64,000 nt of DNA from Mycteria americana (GCF_035582795.1 NC_134366.1:151575519-151639518), one strand, 5' to 3'; positions 21,192-34,663 are shown, numbered from the stretch's first letter. Notes: generated by a model from the sequence alone, not told the origin. Translations and numbers: made by a program.

Positions 21192-23238
21192 CCTTCTGAA
21201 ACACTGAGGCATACAACACAGAGACAACAGCAGTCCTTTCCTTCCCAGTCCACCCAGTCCCTGGAGATTCTGGCACCTGCTCTAGTTGTCTTTTGGACAT
21301 ATTAGGACTGGTTGCTCAAAAGGTGCCACAGTTACCAAACTAGAGTCTGCAGTCTTCTTTTCCTCTCCAAAATACCGTAGCACCAGCAACAGTTGATGCT
21401 TCTTCATGGTGGCCTTGAAAGGGATCATCTTTTGAGGAGTGAAGGAAGGCATTAATGCTAAATCATTTCTCGTTTATGCTCCATTGAAATTTAAAATAAA
21501 ATTTACCTCTGACTTTAGTGAGAGAAAATTTAGGCAGTGAATCCTTGCCTTTTCCACAAAGAGTGCCAGCTGTGATACTTAGGACTGTACTTTCTGTGGT
21601 GTGGACTGGAGCCGACTAGGAACAGGACTGTGACAATCAAGTGATTTTGCATATGCCACAAAAAGTCTTTAGATAATCATAATCTGGATCAAATTAGAAC
21701 CAAAAATCTACTGGAAAAAGATCACATGGGACATCAGCAATCCCCTGAGCCAGCTGCATTCCTTAATAGTTTATTATAAAATCTACCTCTCTATCACAAA
21801 AGAAAAAAAAAATTGAACAATGCTATGTGCCACATATGAAAATGCATACATTTGTGTTCCTCCTCCTGTTTCTGTGCCAGAAATTAACTAATCAAATGCT
21901 CTCTTACCACAGCTGTGTCGACATCAATCGATGGTGCTGTGGAACAAAGAAAGATATTGTGGCACAAGAAGTTATTTAACAGAATTGGAATGGCAGCTGT
22001 ATGAAAAATAAGGGTGAATCAATGATTCCTAAATGGAAAAAGTCAAAATTAGTAGGGGGAAGAAAAATATTTTTGTACTTCCAAAAGGGCATTATAAACA
22101 AAGGAGAAAAAAAAAAGGCAAAAGTTCAAATTAGAATAAATGGAGCAGACAGGGATTTCACAAGTCTTTGTTGTTTTTATGCATGCTTCTGAAATAGAAA
22201 AATCGCAAAAAAAAGCAATTCCTTAAGTTTTGTTCAACTTGTAAAGAGACAGATTTTGGTATTTTTATACACACCAAATAGTGATATAATTACATGAATG
22301 ATCCTGTGTTTGGTACCATCATGAGCTATATTGTTAAAAAAAGAGACTCAGCTATTTGCCAAGTTCCCAACTTGCGGTCAAGACATGGCTGATGTGTGCA
22401 TTCGGGCCCAAGAACTAGAAAACACATCAGGTTCCACAGCTCAGACATTAACATTCATGTGATAATTTTTTTTCCACTTTTTTTTTTCTGAACTGGAGTG
22501 TGGTTCTGTATTAATTGTTCTCATTCTGAAGTCCTCCAGGTTCAGAGGGCCTATCTGAAATAGATACACTGCTTATTTCAGCAACAGGAAAACCTTGTTT
22601 CGATTAACTGGATTTTTAAACAAGTAATACACTATATATGTGTCATTCTTACCTAAAAGTTTGACTTAGACAAGTCTAACTTCATCATTCATTGCCAGAA
22701 ACATTCTACATTATCATCTGATTTCTTAGGAAAAAAAACCAAAACCACTCCCACTGAAGCACCTCCTTCCGGTCCCTGTTCCTTGCTCAAATCCATTAAA
22801 ATGATGCCAGGATTCTTTTGTCTTTTGTGTTTTAAATGTTATGTAGCCTGTCTGCAATGGAAATAAAGCCATCATCAAAGACAATGTTTTTATACTGTTC
22901 CTTCACTCCTCTGTATTTGCTGAGAGGTGCCTTACTCTGAGAAGATTTCTTCATTCCTAATCCTTGTTTCTCCAGACAGGAACCTGTGAAATTAAACCAT
23001 CTTTAGAGACAAATACTCCAATCTACAGTTTAACCAGTCAACACACAAAATTGTTACATGTAGTTCAGTCTCTACAGCCCCACCTTAGCAACTGACAGCC
23101 CATCAGCTGTAGGCCACGAGCATCCCTAGCCTGCGTTCAGCTCCAGAAAGTGCCCTGGGTAGGAACAGCATGGGAGCAGAGTTTCTCCTTTTGAAAATGA
23201 AAGCAGGGACCACAACACGAGGACAAAAGGCCAAGCTG

Positions 23239-23275
23239 AAAAGGAGTGTGAAAAAAGTGTGAAAACACTCCTTTT
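23239..23275. repeat. Stem-loop with 11-bp perfect arms
   Basis: AAAAGGAGTGT at 23239-23249 and its reverse complement at 23265-23275 enclose a 15-nt purine-rich loop. It has no known role and is not next to a gene end. Confidence 0.7.
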
Positions 23276-24369
23276 GAAAGCACAGTTTGGTTGATGTGCT
23301 GTGACACAAGGCGAAATTCTCTAGCTCCAAACGTCATCTACCGTATGGAAACTATAGTATGGCAGGCAATGTCTGCATGACCTGCCCAGCAGTCCTGGTG
23401 AGTCTGTACACGCAAGCACCTCATACATTTACCAGTACTCTCCTTGATCCTGGATGTGTTACGGTAAGTCTGAGCAGAAGATTCATGTAGCCCTTCAGTA
23501 GTCCAAAGCCATTGAAACAAGGAGTGTTCTTCATACCTTAATAGGGTTTAGACCAGACCTTTTGTTAGCTTCTATTTTTCCTAGATGTGACCAGTGATCA
23601 TCTGACCTCCAAGAAAGCAGAAAGTGGCCAACTGCTGCTGTTCCTACAGCTATGATTTTGTTCAAGGAGTTAATTCTCACAGAAAATGACAGACCAACTT
23701 ATCTGTGGGTGTAAAACAGTGGCTGTGAAGTGGGAAAGCCTCCTTCAAGTAGAAGATCGGACTCACTCTCCACAAGGCACTACCTTTGGCCCCTTCCTTG
23801 GTTAGGTTCAACAGGCTTGCTCTGGGCAGCTCTTGGCTCAATGAGCTCCTCTCAGAGGAGCGAGCTGTGTAGAGAGGAGAAGAAACCTTGCTCAGGTTAG
23901 GGACTGCACACTGAGGGAGTGACACCTAAAAATTTGCAGCTGTAGGATTTAACCTAGAGACATCTATGCCCTTTATTCAACTTAGCCAGTACAATACAGA
24001 GCTCATTCTGACAAAAAAGACCGGCCCAGGTTATGTGTAAAGTGCCACTTTTGCAATTGTTTCCTGTGGCAAGTTTTTAGACCTTTTCTCATAGGTTTCT
24101 AAACCTCTCATTTTAGTCTGTTTTAATTCACGTTGAGGTGATGACATGGTAAGTGTTACGAGATGTTGCCAAGTTTTCCTTTCTGAGTCTGAAATGACAG
24201 TCTAGAAGGAGTGGGGGGTGTCTCTTTCAGATTTGTTGTGACTTGTATCACCATACTGCAGTCATGTCAACCACATTGTGTCCATTTATGAAAAGAGAGT
24301 TCATGAACACAATTAAAAACAAAAATAAAATAACAAGTACCCCAGAGATGATGTATTTCTTGACCTCTT

Positions 24370-24465
24370 TATGACCTGGTGAACAAATTGTGAGCCTGAA
24401 AGCTTGTCCGTTGTTTCCAATTACATCACCTGGTCTAATAAAAGATATCCCCTCTTCCTAAAAAA
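24370..24465 (+). repeat. 3' end of an old dispersed amniote element (family name uncertain)
   Basis: The combination GAAAGCTTGTC, a short spacer and then TGGTCTAATAAAAGATAT, CCTC is one I recognise from an old interspersed repeat common in reptile and bird genomes. The 5' part is too decayed to delimit. The AATAAA in it belongs to the repeat. Confidence 0.5.
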
Positions 24466-26529
24466 TGCCATTGCTTTTGTTTATTTTGGTGTTGGAAGAA
24501 CCTCTCGACTTAGGATTGCTATGTTGTGTAAAGGCTCCATAGCTTTTATTTGATATTCAATGGTACTGCAAATATAATAGATTTTCTTTACAATCGTAAC
24601 TTTGGCAACACTTGAAGTCCCAGCAGTCAGGGAGTCTCTGACTACAAAATCCCCAGTGGAGCTAAAATCCATGTCAGATTGTGGTCCCAGGTTTGAAAGG
24701 TGAGGCACAGTCAGATGTGTGAGGCTTCCAGAAAGTAGTCAAATCATCTGTTCGTGTTTTTTTAACAAACTTGTTATTGACATAAACTTTTAAAAATACG
24801 TATACTTAAACCAGCCTGTTTTAACTTTACTGTTTTGTTTGAAATAATCTAATTAGGAAATTGTGGATCTCAGGTTTCTACTGCATTGAAATTTTTGAGC
24901 TTCATGATTAACAAAACTGGCAATAGATAACAGCATAAGCAACCTTAGTTAAATATATTTTGATTAAATGAGTTCAGGATACATTTTCCTAAGACAAATT
25001 TGGCCATGTTCAATACGGCACTACATGTAAATGTCTGGAAAAATTGCAGTGTTTTTCCAAGCAGGAGGCATGAGATTACTATAATCCATAGCCTCCACCA
25101 CAGTATTAATTAGCATGGCTCGCTAACCGGGGACGTAATATTTGTAAATGAAACTCTAGAAGGGCATCAGTAAGGAACAGGATGTTGAAGCCAAATGGAA
25201 AACATGAACCAATAAAAAGGCTGAACTAGCTAGAAGTGCAAGCTCAGCCTTTGAAGTTAGTTCAAGTACTGCATGCTTTAATTTTGGTGTAATCTTATGA
25301 TGGGGGTACAAACAAGAACTCAGAAACAGATTTTGTAACATTTGGCCCAATTGTAGATGAATCAGTTTGTTGATGGTTACCAACAATTGCACAGCCAGAG
25401 AAGCTGTGGTCTTTGTTAAATTAGATTGAATAATTGGCTTCAGTGGGAGTTTCGGGTGCAGAGCAAATGAAGTGTCACGGCCCTTGACTCTCGTAAGATT
25501 TCTTAGCAGAGGCTAAGCTTTTGCATTCAGAACAACCTGAATATGGATTCAGAGAAAATAAGTCCCTCAAGAGTTCATCTACTCACTCCCCTGCCCCAAT
25601 GTGAGTCTGAAAATACTTAGTCATTCCTGGCAGATGTGCGTATCTTATCTGTTTTTAGAACCCCTCGGATGACAATAAGGATACCAAAAGCTCTCTGGGC
25701 AGTTTGTTTCCAATGCTTAACTAGTGCCTCAGAATACAATCTGTGATTAGTACGACATTACTTTGGCAAGCCCAACTAAGCCTATGTATTTCTGTGTTTT
25801 GATTTTGTTTTGCTTTGGGTTTTTTCAATATACTTTCATGTGGAGCTGCGATGGCAAAGCCATGCTTTCCTGGTGTTTCGCTCAAAAAAAAAAAAAAAGA
25901 TCACTGTTTTCGTCCTTTGGACAGCTTTCTGAAGGCCTACTACTGCGAGGCGCTGAGCACCTCTGGAGATGTGAGTTAAGAGAACGAGTTTCAATACACT
26001 CAGCAAATTTCAGGATCAGGCAGCCAGGAGTTAAGATGATCTTTGAACTGGAAGTTCATAACTGGAAGATGAACACAATCACACACACTCTCCTCTTTTA
26101 GATCAAGCATTCAGTTCATTAGCTTGAAAACAGTAAATCATTTATCGTAGTCGTTAGTGAATGGCCCAACACGTGCTGTTAATTACTTTCTCATTTGGGA
26201 GAAAAAACACAGAGAAAGTTAATTTTTTTCTTGCATATGCTTTCTAGAGGAAAAAGAACTCCCAAAACGTGCATTTATTTTCTCTTTCCAGCAGCCGTGC
26301 AGACCTCTGGAAAGAGCCATATTCCTCAACAAAGCAAGTGTAATGGCTCTGTCCTCTCAAATGCAAGTGAGTACAAACCCAAACATTTTAATGAAACACA
26401 AAGACCTTCATTTCAAAAAAATACACAGAAGAAAATGGTTGGAATATTGTAGGTAGGAAAAAGATAATATACACCAAACCATAAGCCCTATGTGATTATG
26501 ACAGTAAAACAGTTTACCAACAAGGTAAT

Positions 26530-26645
26530 TTTATGCATATATGTGTATAGTGTGTATATATATGCACACAAGCAGACACAAATCCATGAAGTATAGATTT
26601 TATAGACATGTATACATGCCTGCACACACATATACACATACAAAA
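26530..26645. repeat. Degenerate TA/TG-CA simple repeat
   Basis: Alternating purine-pyrimidine stretches (tatgtgtatagtgtgtatat at the left, cacacacatatacacata at the right) around a short unique core. Probably a decayed microsatellite. Confidence 0.6.
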
Positions 26646-29600
26646 CTGTAAAGGTGTAAATTACTCTACAGTTGTGACAGATTTGATTCCCAAAATACCT
26701 TTTTCAGGAATGAGTGGTATTCAAACTAGTCAGCGTCTGGGGTTTACAAAACCAGTACTGATCAGTTGGGTCTCACAGCTAGGATGAAATTAATTTGGTT
26801 GCCTACAGGTGAAAACTACTAAGAACGCTAGAAGCTTGTTGATTGCATTTACTGAGCCATAGGCACCATGGCCTATTATAATAAATATTTCCAATGAAAT
26901 CTCTGTCAGTAAATAGACTTTGACAGATGGGGAATATTGCATAAGCTATTGTGTGCCTGTGCATTCCTTGAGTGTGATGCTGTGTTTTTTTCTTGCTTGC
27001 CTTGTCATTTGTTTCATTTAACTTTCTCATTAATGGCACAATTGCTTTGCTTTGTTCAAAAATCCTTTTCTGAGAAGCGAGTATTACTTTCTTTTTAAAC
27101 TTCTTGCCAATAGAAGATTTTCAAATGCATATGGTAGAGAGCAATCATGTACAAGATTGTTTTAGAGGAAAAAGAAATATCTAAAATTAAAAGCACAAAT
27201 CCACTTACATTTCCACTTTTCCTTTGACATGAAATGAAAACTTAACGTGAGAAATGCACACAGTTAATCAGCATACTCTGAACAAATACGTAATTAACAT
27301 GTGGAATAAGCAATGCTGTTGTCAACACTTTCACATATGTTACCATGAAACTAAAATATTTTAATTAGTAGAGAAACAGAGGAAAATCCAAGTAAATGCA
27401 GCCTGCTCTTGGCATATAAATTAGCTTGGCTCAACAAATATTAAAAATAAGAGAATATCATCTATACCTTGACGACCCTTACCATACTAGGACAGCTTAG
27501 TTGGTACTGCATAATTGCAATCTGCTCCAGCACTCTGATAAATTATTACTTGGCAGAGAAGTATCCATCATGGCCATTGTGCAAATGCTTTACTAAATCA
27601 CTGGTAGAAATCAAAATGTGTGAGTTCGTTTGCAGGTAGGTAGAAAGGGTAGACTTTGGTGTTTTGTATTAATCCAATGTGCTGGACTGACAGAATCTTA
27701 TTTGAAGGCTACGTAATAAGAGGAAAAATAAAAAACTATATAGCAATACCATGTGGCTTCTGATTTGGGAACTACAGTTTAGCCTATTAGACATGGACCT
27801 GTTCCAAAAGTGCATATTCAAACAATCATGCATGAAGGAGTTGGAAACACAGATGTGAATTATAACTCTCTGAAATCCTGGGAATGCTCCAAATCAGGCC
27901 ATTAGAGGTAGGTTTGAACTGTGAGTACAGATCCAGATCTAAAATTTTTGTTCAAACCTGTCTTTCCCTAACATTTTTACAGCAACTACTGAATGTATTA
28001 AAACCAGCAATGTTCCATAAGCTTAAAAAAAAAAACAGTTAACCCCGTCTTAGCTGTATTCAGACATGATTCACAATAACTGGCTACAAGCATTTCTATA
28101 AAAAGGCAGTAACAAAAATCATCAGTTGAATGTAATGGGACAGTTTAAACAGGTCAAATTCAAGACAGATTAGGGCAGCTCCATTGGCTACCTACAGCTG
28201 CACAGTGATCAGTTTGGCCCAGTATTTAACATTAGAAACATAAATAATTTAAGGATTTTCTTTTACAAGTTTGGGACAGAATTTTGAAACATCTGGTCTC
28301 TTTTCACACAAGCTAAAGCCAATAGTTTTGACTAGAGCAATAGGGTTGGGTGGGATTGAGGCTGGCCATTTCACAAGCGTACAAGTGGTAGAGGATAGAA
28401 AATGTCCCCAAGTCTGTAATACTGTATAGGGCTAAAGGCACAGAAGGAGCAATGAAGGGACACTTGCCATTTTTCAGTACTCTCAACAGCAGGAAACTGA
28501 GGATCCCACATTTATGAAAATACCCAGTTCATTGATGCTTCTATCTGTAGACTTCATTAATGCAGGTTTCTTTTTTTTTAAGTCAAACATATTTGCAACG
28601 TGAGTCACAATGATTCTTCTCATGTAAAAGATGTAAAAGGTGTGGCACAAACCAGTCTGGCCTCCGCCACCCAGTACTGTGTAATAAGAGAACCAATGAT
28701 AGAAACTGGGTCTGCTGAATCTGGTCTGCTGCTGTGTCTGCAAAGCACCTGTCTTCATTGCTGATCTCAATGCCTGATGATTAAACACTAGATTTCCACA
28801 CCTTGAAAGGGACAAACGAATCCACAGCTCAGAGTCTAAGACCGTTCCCCATTAATAGTACTTTAAGAAACAGCCACTAAAAAGAGATCATGAGGAGTAT
28901 GGAGGCAATGGCAGAGCAGCATTGCACAGACACAAATGAGAAGGCATTTTGCCCCTTTTTAAATGGCCTGGTGACCACCTCTGTCACTCTTGTAAACAAT
29001 TGTAGGTGTGCACCTTAATAACAGAATCCAGCACTACGTATTGTCAGGAACTCATCTTATAGTCTGATACTTTTTGTCATGCAGTAGCAGGAGAGAAGGC
29101 AAAGCAAAATGTATAAAGCCCCTTCCTGAAGCAAGTAGTCACAGCTTGTGTTGATATCAAAAGTATTTGAAAGAGCAACTTCAGGACAGCACCCTCAAAG
29201 CTTATAAAATGTTTTAATAAACATGCCAGGTCTGATGAGAGAAAGGTGAAATACACAGTAATAGCATCTAAGTGTAAATATTTACGAATCCAAATGACGG
29301 CTTAAAAAAATTCCAAAATAGTCCCAATATGTTGCATTACTAGGGAGTAAACAATAAAAGTAAGTCTGAATTAATGTGATTGGATTGTGTATTTTGAATG
29401 CCACTAAAGCATAAATCCATCCAGAAGAGTTTCTAGGTTTGCAGGTTTCTGAAAAGAGAATTGTTTTTATTGTCTGTAGCAGCAAACTCCACAGAGAACT
29501 GTTGTTCTGCTGTAGGCTTCTGAAAGTCCCAAAATATACATAGTTAAAATAAAAAAGGAATAAAGTTTTAGTTACCTAAAGGGAGAGGTGCTAGGGTTGT

Positions 29601-30085
29601 TGAGTAAAACTTTTCTAGCCCTTTAAAACTGCTGGGCTCACAGAGGTGATAGATCAGCAACCTGAGAGACAAGAGATCTCAGGAACAAGATAAAAACGCA
29701 ATAGCAGTGCAATCTTTCTGAAGTGATATAGTCATCATTTAGAACAATAACATTTAGTTAGTCTCTATACCTGTTCAGTTCTCAGGCTCTCTGCTGGAAC
29801 TGGCAATATTCGTTACTTGGTCCCTCGAGATGAGACTAAAACCACTATTCCGTTTCAGATGTGTCACCCAATAGCAGTTATGGGGTATCTGCCATTGTAT
29901 CAGATTAGATTCAGTAACCCAGAAGTGAAAGGGTCCCTGTCTCTTAATACATTCCCTGTCCAATTGCTCAATATTTCTTCAAAATGAACACATAAAATGG
30001 GCATAATGATATGACACGTTTTTCTAGCATTACTAATACATGTGATCCTCCTCAGTTGCATACTGAAGACACGGCCTATAAATGA

Positions 30086-30130
30086 CTGTGTGTGTGTGTG
30101 TATGTATGCACATATATACCCGCATATATA
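30086..30130. repeat. (TG)n/(TA)n microsatellite
   Basis: A run of about eight TG units followed by TATGTATG and CATATATA sequence. Confidence 0.75.
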
Positions 30131-32391
30131 TTTCAGTTAACGTGGAGGAAGAACTGCAAATTGGATTGAGGGTTATCATTGGTTTGCAGAACTTTGAGCA
30201 GATAGAGACAGTTTGCAAAATTCTGCTCACTCATTGAAGTACATTAAGTACTTTTTTTTGTTTGTTTTTAAGTTTGATAGACGTGTGTGGTATTAATCAT
30301 AGTAACTATCTGGGACAGTAGTTTTTGCATGGGGGCTGGTAAATTTTTGTTAAACAATTTGGCAAGGCTGGACCATATTCACAAGGAGTTTTATTGTCTG
30401 TGACAAATATCTGGATAATATTTTTCATTTTAGAAGTAATCCAAGTATGATTCAAGTCAAAGCTACCAGCATAAGATAAGTATTGTCTACATGTTATTTA
30501 ACTGTCTCAAAATGCCATGAAGGCAAGAATCCAACAAAACAGAAACTGACTGCCACGCTCCAGCATTTGGGTGCGTGCATTGTACTGACCACAGCAGTAG
30601 AAGGTGGCCTTTCACGTGTTTTTTAGACTGACATACATCACTGCATTTATGGCATTTCATGATTCTTCTTTGCCTTTCACATTAATGAGTGGTAGGCCAC
30701 AGAGTACCACACGTGCTCTGCTCACTACAAGATGCTACATTCCACCCTCCTCAGATGTACTGAGCATTAAAGTTTAGTGCATCTGTGAAACGTGGGAAAA
30801 CGTGAAAAACAGGGACAAAAATTTTATGTTTTACTCCCTTGTGGCTTCCACCCAAGACGCCTTTCTCAGGTGATGTCACATGAGCAAACACCACAAACAC
30901 AGAAGGAATGGAGATAAGCATGAAGCAAACTCTATCTCTCAACTGTGGGGAAAGTAGGAACTAAACCAATGATCTCCCTTGCTCCTTCTGTGAGGATATA
31001 TGAGCAGGGCAGCTATATTCATAAAAGAGAGTTCCTTTCTTCCCTGCCAGCCTGTCTGAAGCAACTCCCGATGGAAATCCCATACAATTCTTAGTCATTG
31101 TGTCAAGAGTGAAAAAGAAAGAGACTATTAATTGTCCTTAGCTGTCACTCCACACTGAGGAGGAAAGCACTCATGAATGGTCCTTAGCAGTATGATCTAA
31201 GAGCTCCAAGTGAAGGACCTTTACTTCTGGCAACTGAGAGGGCTGCATGGCTCATTCTTCTTGTCCAGGATACTGGGAGGGGTAGCGGAAAACAATCCCA
31301 TCCCTAACTCAGGGGTAGTCCTCGGGAACTCAGCAAGCTGGAGCTCACTGATCTGCCTTTCTCTTACATGCATTACACGCATGTAGAGAAGAATGGAGCC
31401 AACAACTTTGTGGCTGGGGACTGGTGTTTAAAGTGGTCTGAAAAACGTGAAGAGGTCTATCATCATCCTGTCCCCTGCCTAGCAGTTAATTCTGTCCCCG
31501 CCCCCTCGTAACTCCCCAATTAATCCTTTGGCCCTAGTCCCAACATCCACTCTGCCCCACTTCTTTTTAAAACTCTTAAAATTGTAAAAAGAAGCAAGAA
31601 AGTAGGAAGAGCTACACAAGAGCTATGAGCCCCTGCAACCTTCCAGTGAGTAAGGCCTTGGGAGGAATGACATTTTACAAAAGTTCTCAATCACATCTGT
31701 GTCGTGATGTGTTTTAAGCCTTTCTTGTGGATCAAAACTCAGAAATGAGCCAGAAGGTGTACTTTGGACCAGGAATTGGACTGGATTGGTAGCAAACCAC
31801 AACAGGGTTTGATTTTATGATAGTTCAGACACCTCATGAGTTATCCTTGATGAATAGGAGTTGTGTGAATTGCAGTACTGAGAGCTTAGTGTGCCAAAAC
31901 ACACTGTTTCAGGCCTGTCAGTTCAATGCAGTGTTTTACTTACTCATTAGATCCAGCACTGAGGAACTGGGTTTGATTATAAGATCTTTAGGACCAAGAC
32001 CACCTAGATGTTTGTATCATGCATATTTCAGTAGAATCTTACTCTGATCTCAGCCTCAAGGTGTACTATTAAACAAATGAGTAACACAGGAGTCCGTATC
32101 ACAGTCATGTTGATATGGAACACATTGGAAGATGTTTCTTGTCTACCCTTGACTAATGTTCCATGGTTCTTAATAATATTCCAAGTCTTCATCTTTGCTC
32201 TGGAAATGTAAGTACAAACCTTGCATGCACCTTATTTTTCTGTCTCCTGCCCACCCCCGTTGAATGTCTCTGCAGTCCCTTCCTCAGAGAGATTTTAATC
32301 TGCCTGCAAAAGGTAACAGAATGTCATCGCTGTGTTGCAGCCAGTTGAAATAGTCAGAACAGTTCTTCAATAAATGCATCAAAAAGAGAAG

Positions 32392-32396
32392 CAAGG
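32392..32396. repeat. Left target-site duplication of the solo LTR
   Basis: CAAGG, identical to 33169-33173 on the other side of the LTR. Five bases is the duplication length usual for ERVL-type elements. Confidence 0.8.
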
Positions 32397-33168
32397 TGTG
32401 GTTGGGTTGGCCCTCACTGCCAGTCAGTCTCCCACGTAGCTGCTTACTCACTCCCTCCACCCCTGCAACAGGACAAGGGGAGAAAAGAGGAAAAACAGGA
32501 AAGAGAAAGCTTGTGGGTCAAGATAAAGACAGGAAGATTGCTTACCAATTACTGTTGCAGACAAAACAGACTCAAATTGGGGAAATTAATTTATTGCCAA
32601 TTAGAATAAACCATCACTGATTTGGGTAGCGGGAAACAAAAACAAGAAAAAGAGGAAACTAACGTTTACACACCTAGAGAAAACACTTTTCTGCACCTTT
32701 CCCAGGTTCAAGTTCACTCCAAGCACCTCTCCTCCCCTCCTTGTTATCGCCACGGGTTGCACTCAGTCCCTTCAGTGAGGCAATGGGCAGCCCCTTCTTC
32801 CTTCTCACTCTTTTCCTCTGCTGCAGCGTGAGTCCTCCACGGGCTGCAGGGAATATCTGCTCCACCATAGAGCACCTCCACCTCCACCTCCACCTCCTCA
32901 ACCTCCTCCTCCGGCCTTGGTGTTCCCTCTGTTGTTTTTCACTGGTTTTATTCTGTCTTACTCTCTCTGGTTTTCTTTTCTCTTTCTTAAATATGTTTCC
33001 CCGAGGTGCCACCATCTTGGCCAATGGGCTCAGCTGTGTCCTGTGATGGGTCCATTGGAGCCAGCTGGAACTGGCTGTGTCTGGCATGGGGTGGCCCCAG
33101 CCTCTCCTCACAGAGGCCACCCCTGCAGCTGCCCACTGCCAGCACCCTGCTATTTATACCCAATACAC
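32397..33168 (-). mobile_element. Solo LTR of an avian endogenous retrovirus (ERVL-like)
   Basis: A 772-bp unit reads TG...CA on both strands and is flanked by identical 5-bp target duplications CAAGG (32392-32396 and 33169-33173). In its sense (-) direction it begins TGTATTGGGTATAAATAG, has a second TATA-like TATTTAAG near 32989, and an AATAAATTAATTTCCCC poly(A) region near 32590. I recognise the sequence from many bird genomes, where the family is abundant; the formal name and class are from memory and unsure. No gag, pol or env is present, so it is a solo LTR. It also contains a (CCTCCA)n tract near 32870-32912. Open frames inside it on both strands are not host genes. Confidence 0.85.
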
Positions 33169-33173
33169 AAGGT
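33169..33173. repeat. Right target-site duplication of the solo LTR
   Basis: CAAGG, identical to 32392-32396. Confidence 0.8.
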
Positions 33174-34520
33174 GTGACCTCCTCTGTAACAATGTGGAGA
33201 GAAGCTGTCCCATCAAGAGCAGTGGTATCTGTATGTATCTCACCCCACCAGCAGAGTGATCAGATCACCGCAGAGAGTGTGATTGAGGAGAACCACTAGA
33301 GGGTCATGATGGAAGAAGAGGAAACCACTCAAAGGCAGTGAGTGAACACTTGAGCTATTGGGAGGAAAGGGGCAGGGCAGGCAAATTTCCAGTGGTGTTG
33401 GAGAGCAGGATGCAACTGAAGCTGGTGGGAGAGACCTCTCAAACCGCTCAAGACCTCTACTTTCTCATTGTGTTAGCCCGTACCACAGCCCGATGCCTAG
33501 CAGGAGTGCAGCTCTCAGGTTTGGAATCACAGGGTGGGCCGGGGACTGCCGGGCTGGGCTGCAGCAAGGACTGCAGCTACCTTGTAGGCCCTCTTTGAGC
33601 ACTGGGCCCAGGTGGAGGTTTCTCAGCTATGGAGCAGGACCAAAGCCCCTGCGCAAGGACTCCCCACACTGATATAGCTGTGTGTGAAGCAGAACTGCAG
33701 TACAGAAAGGCATAAATGTATGAAATATAGTAACATCTGCAGAGGTGCATAAGGTCCAAGGCAACTCGGTGACTTTAACTGCAACTAGAGGAGGTGATAA
33801 GAGGGCAGAAAGAGAACGTGAGGGAAGACCAAGGAATGCTGCAGTTTTTTCTGAAGCCGCATACAGAAAATGCTGCCACAGGAAGACTGTGTTCAGGCAC
33901 TGGGAAGTTTAGGAGGACTAGTGAGGGCAGGACACCAACTTGCCTAAAATAGCAGTGTTCAAGTACAGAATTAGAAGAGGAAGGAGGAGGAGAGAAGGAA
34001 GGGGAGCAATAGTCCAAGTTCTATTAATTTTTTTAAGTCCATCTAGTTTCAGCACAGGCTTAAAAAAACAAAACAAAACCTCCAGGGGATTCTTCCATCT
34101 GGGAGTTCAAGCTTTGAAGCAAAATCTGTTTTTCTGTCTTTATCAGATCTCTTTGCTGTCCCATTTCTATCTCCCATTCTAATATTTAAATGGCTTTGGC
34201 AGAGATGATCTATTGCTAGTTCTGTGTGAGGCCCTTGCCAGTAACTCCATGGGGTCTGAGCTTCCTCCAGTCATCTCATGCTCCTATTTAAAATATTTTA
34301 ACTGGAAAGCTTAGATAACCGCATTTCAGAGACTACCATTTTGCAACAAAATTCCATCTGGTCAACATTAGGTCCACTAGCCATGGTTGAAGTGAAAAAT
34401 AATCTTGCCTTCATGTTGACGCTGTACAGCTTCAGTTAAATGTGATTTGGAGTGGGATAACTTGCTACTAATGAGCATCAGCACTGACAGCAGGAAAACT
34501 AGCTTTTAAGAATCCAAATT
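33174..34520 (-). other. Sequence downstream of RGS22 (possible 3' UTR or last intron)
   Basis: Reading away from RGS22 on the - strand, no canonical AATAAA or ATTAAA was seen between 34520 and about 33200. Either RGS22 uses a variant signal, or its transcript is spliced again beyond 34554. No clear further exon was recognised. Confidence 0.5.
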
Positions 34521-34663
34521 TCAAAGCACACTTGTTGGCAGTCTGGTACTCACTTTCTGTTTCTTGGGAAGATTTGAGCGCTTCTCCAAAATCACACAAC
34601 TCTCTGGAGAAATGGTGGATTTTTCGGAGTTTCCAGGCTTCGGGAAGGACATAGATGAGGTAC
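34521..34663 (-). CDS. RGS22: RGS22 last coding exon seen (C-terminus uncertain)
   Basis: The acceptor ttccatatgcag precedes 34663. Two bases complete a Gly, then TSSMSFPKPGNSEKSTIS, then SCVILEKRSNLPKKQKV. If translated through, a TGA comes at 34523-34521 (46 residues). However, CAGAAA|gtgagt at 34554/34553 is a near-perfect donor in phase 0, so the real transcript may splice here to a further exon not recognised. No canonical poly(A) signal was seen in the next 1.3 kb, which favours that alternative. Confidence 0.7.

Larger units (their letters stand above)
19761..24360. other. Intergenic DNA upstream of COX6C
   Basis: No supported gene. It contains an LTR-like order of CRE, TATA box and poly(A) signal on the + strand (20929-21191) and an 11-bp stem-loop at 23239-23275. 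The open frames (for example 20019-20291 +, 21093-21305 +) have no recognisable domain or splice context. Confidence 0.6.
24466..32391. other. Intergenic DNA between COX6C and RGS22
   Basis: About 7.9 kb of AT-rich DNA without a supported gene. It contains simple TG/CA and TA-rich stretches near 26530-26645 and 30086-30130. No exon-like signature with protein similarity was found on either strand. Confidence 0.55.

Noticed and set aside
32674-33299. Open frames of 60-148 codons on both strands
   Set aside because: They fall mostly inside the solo LTR (32397-33168); the basic R/W-rich peptide is the translated (CCTCCA)n tract.
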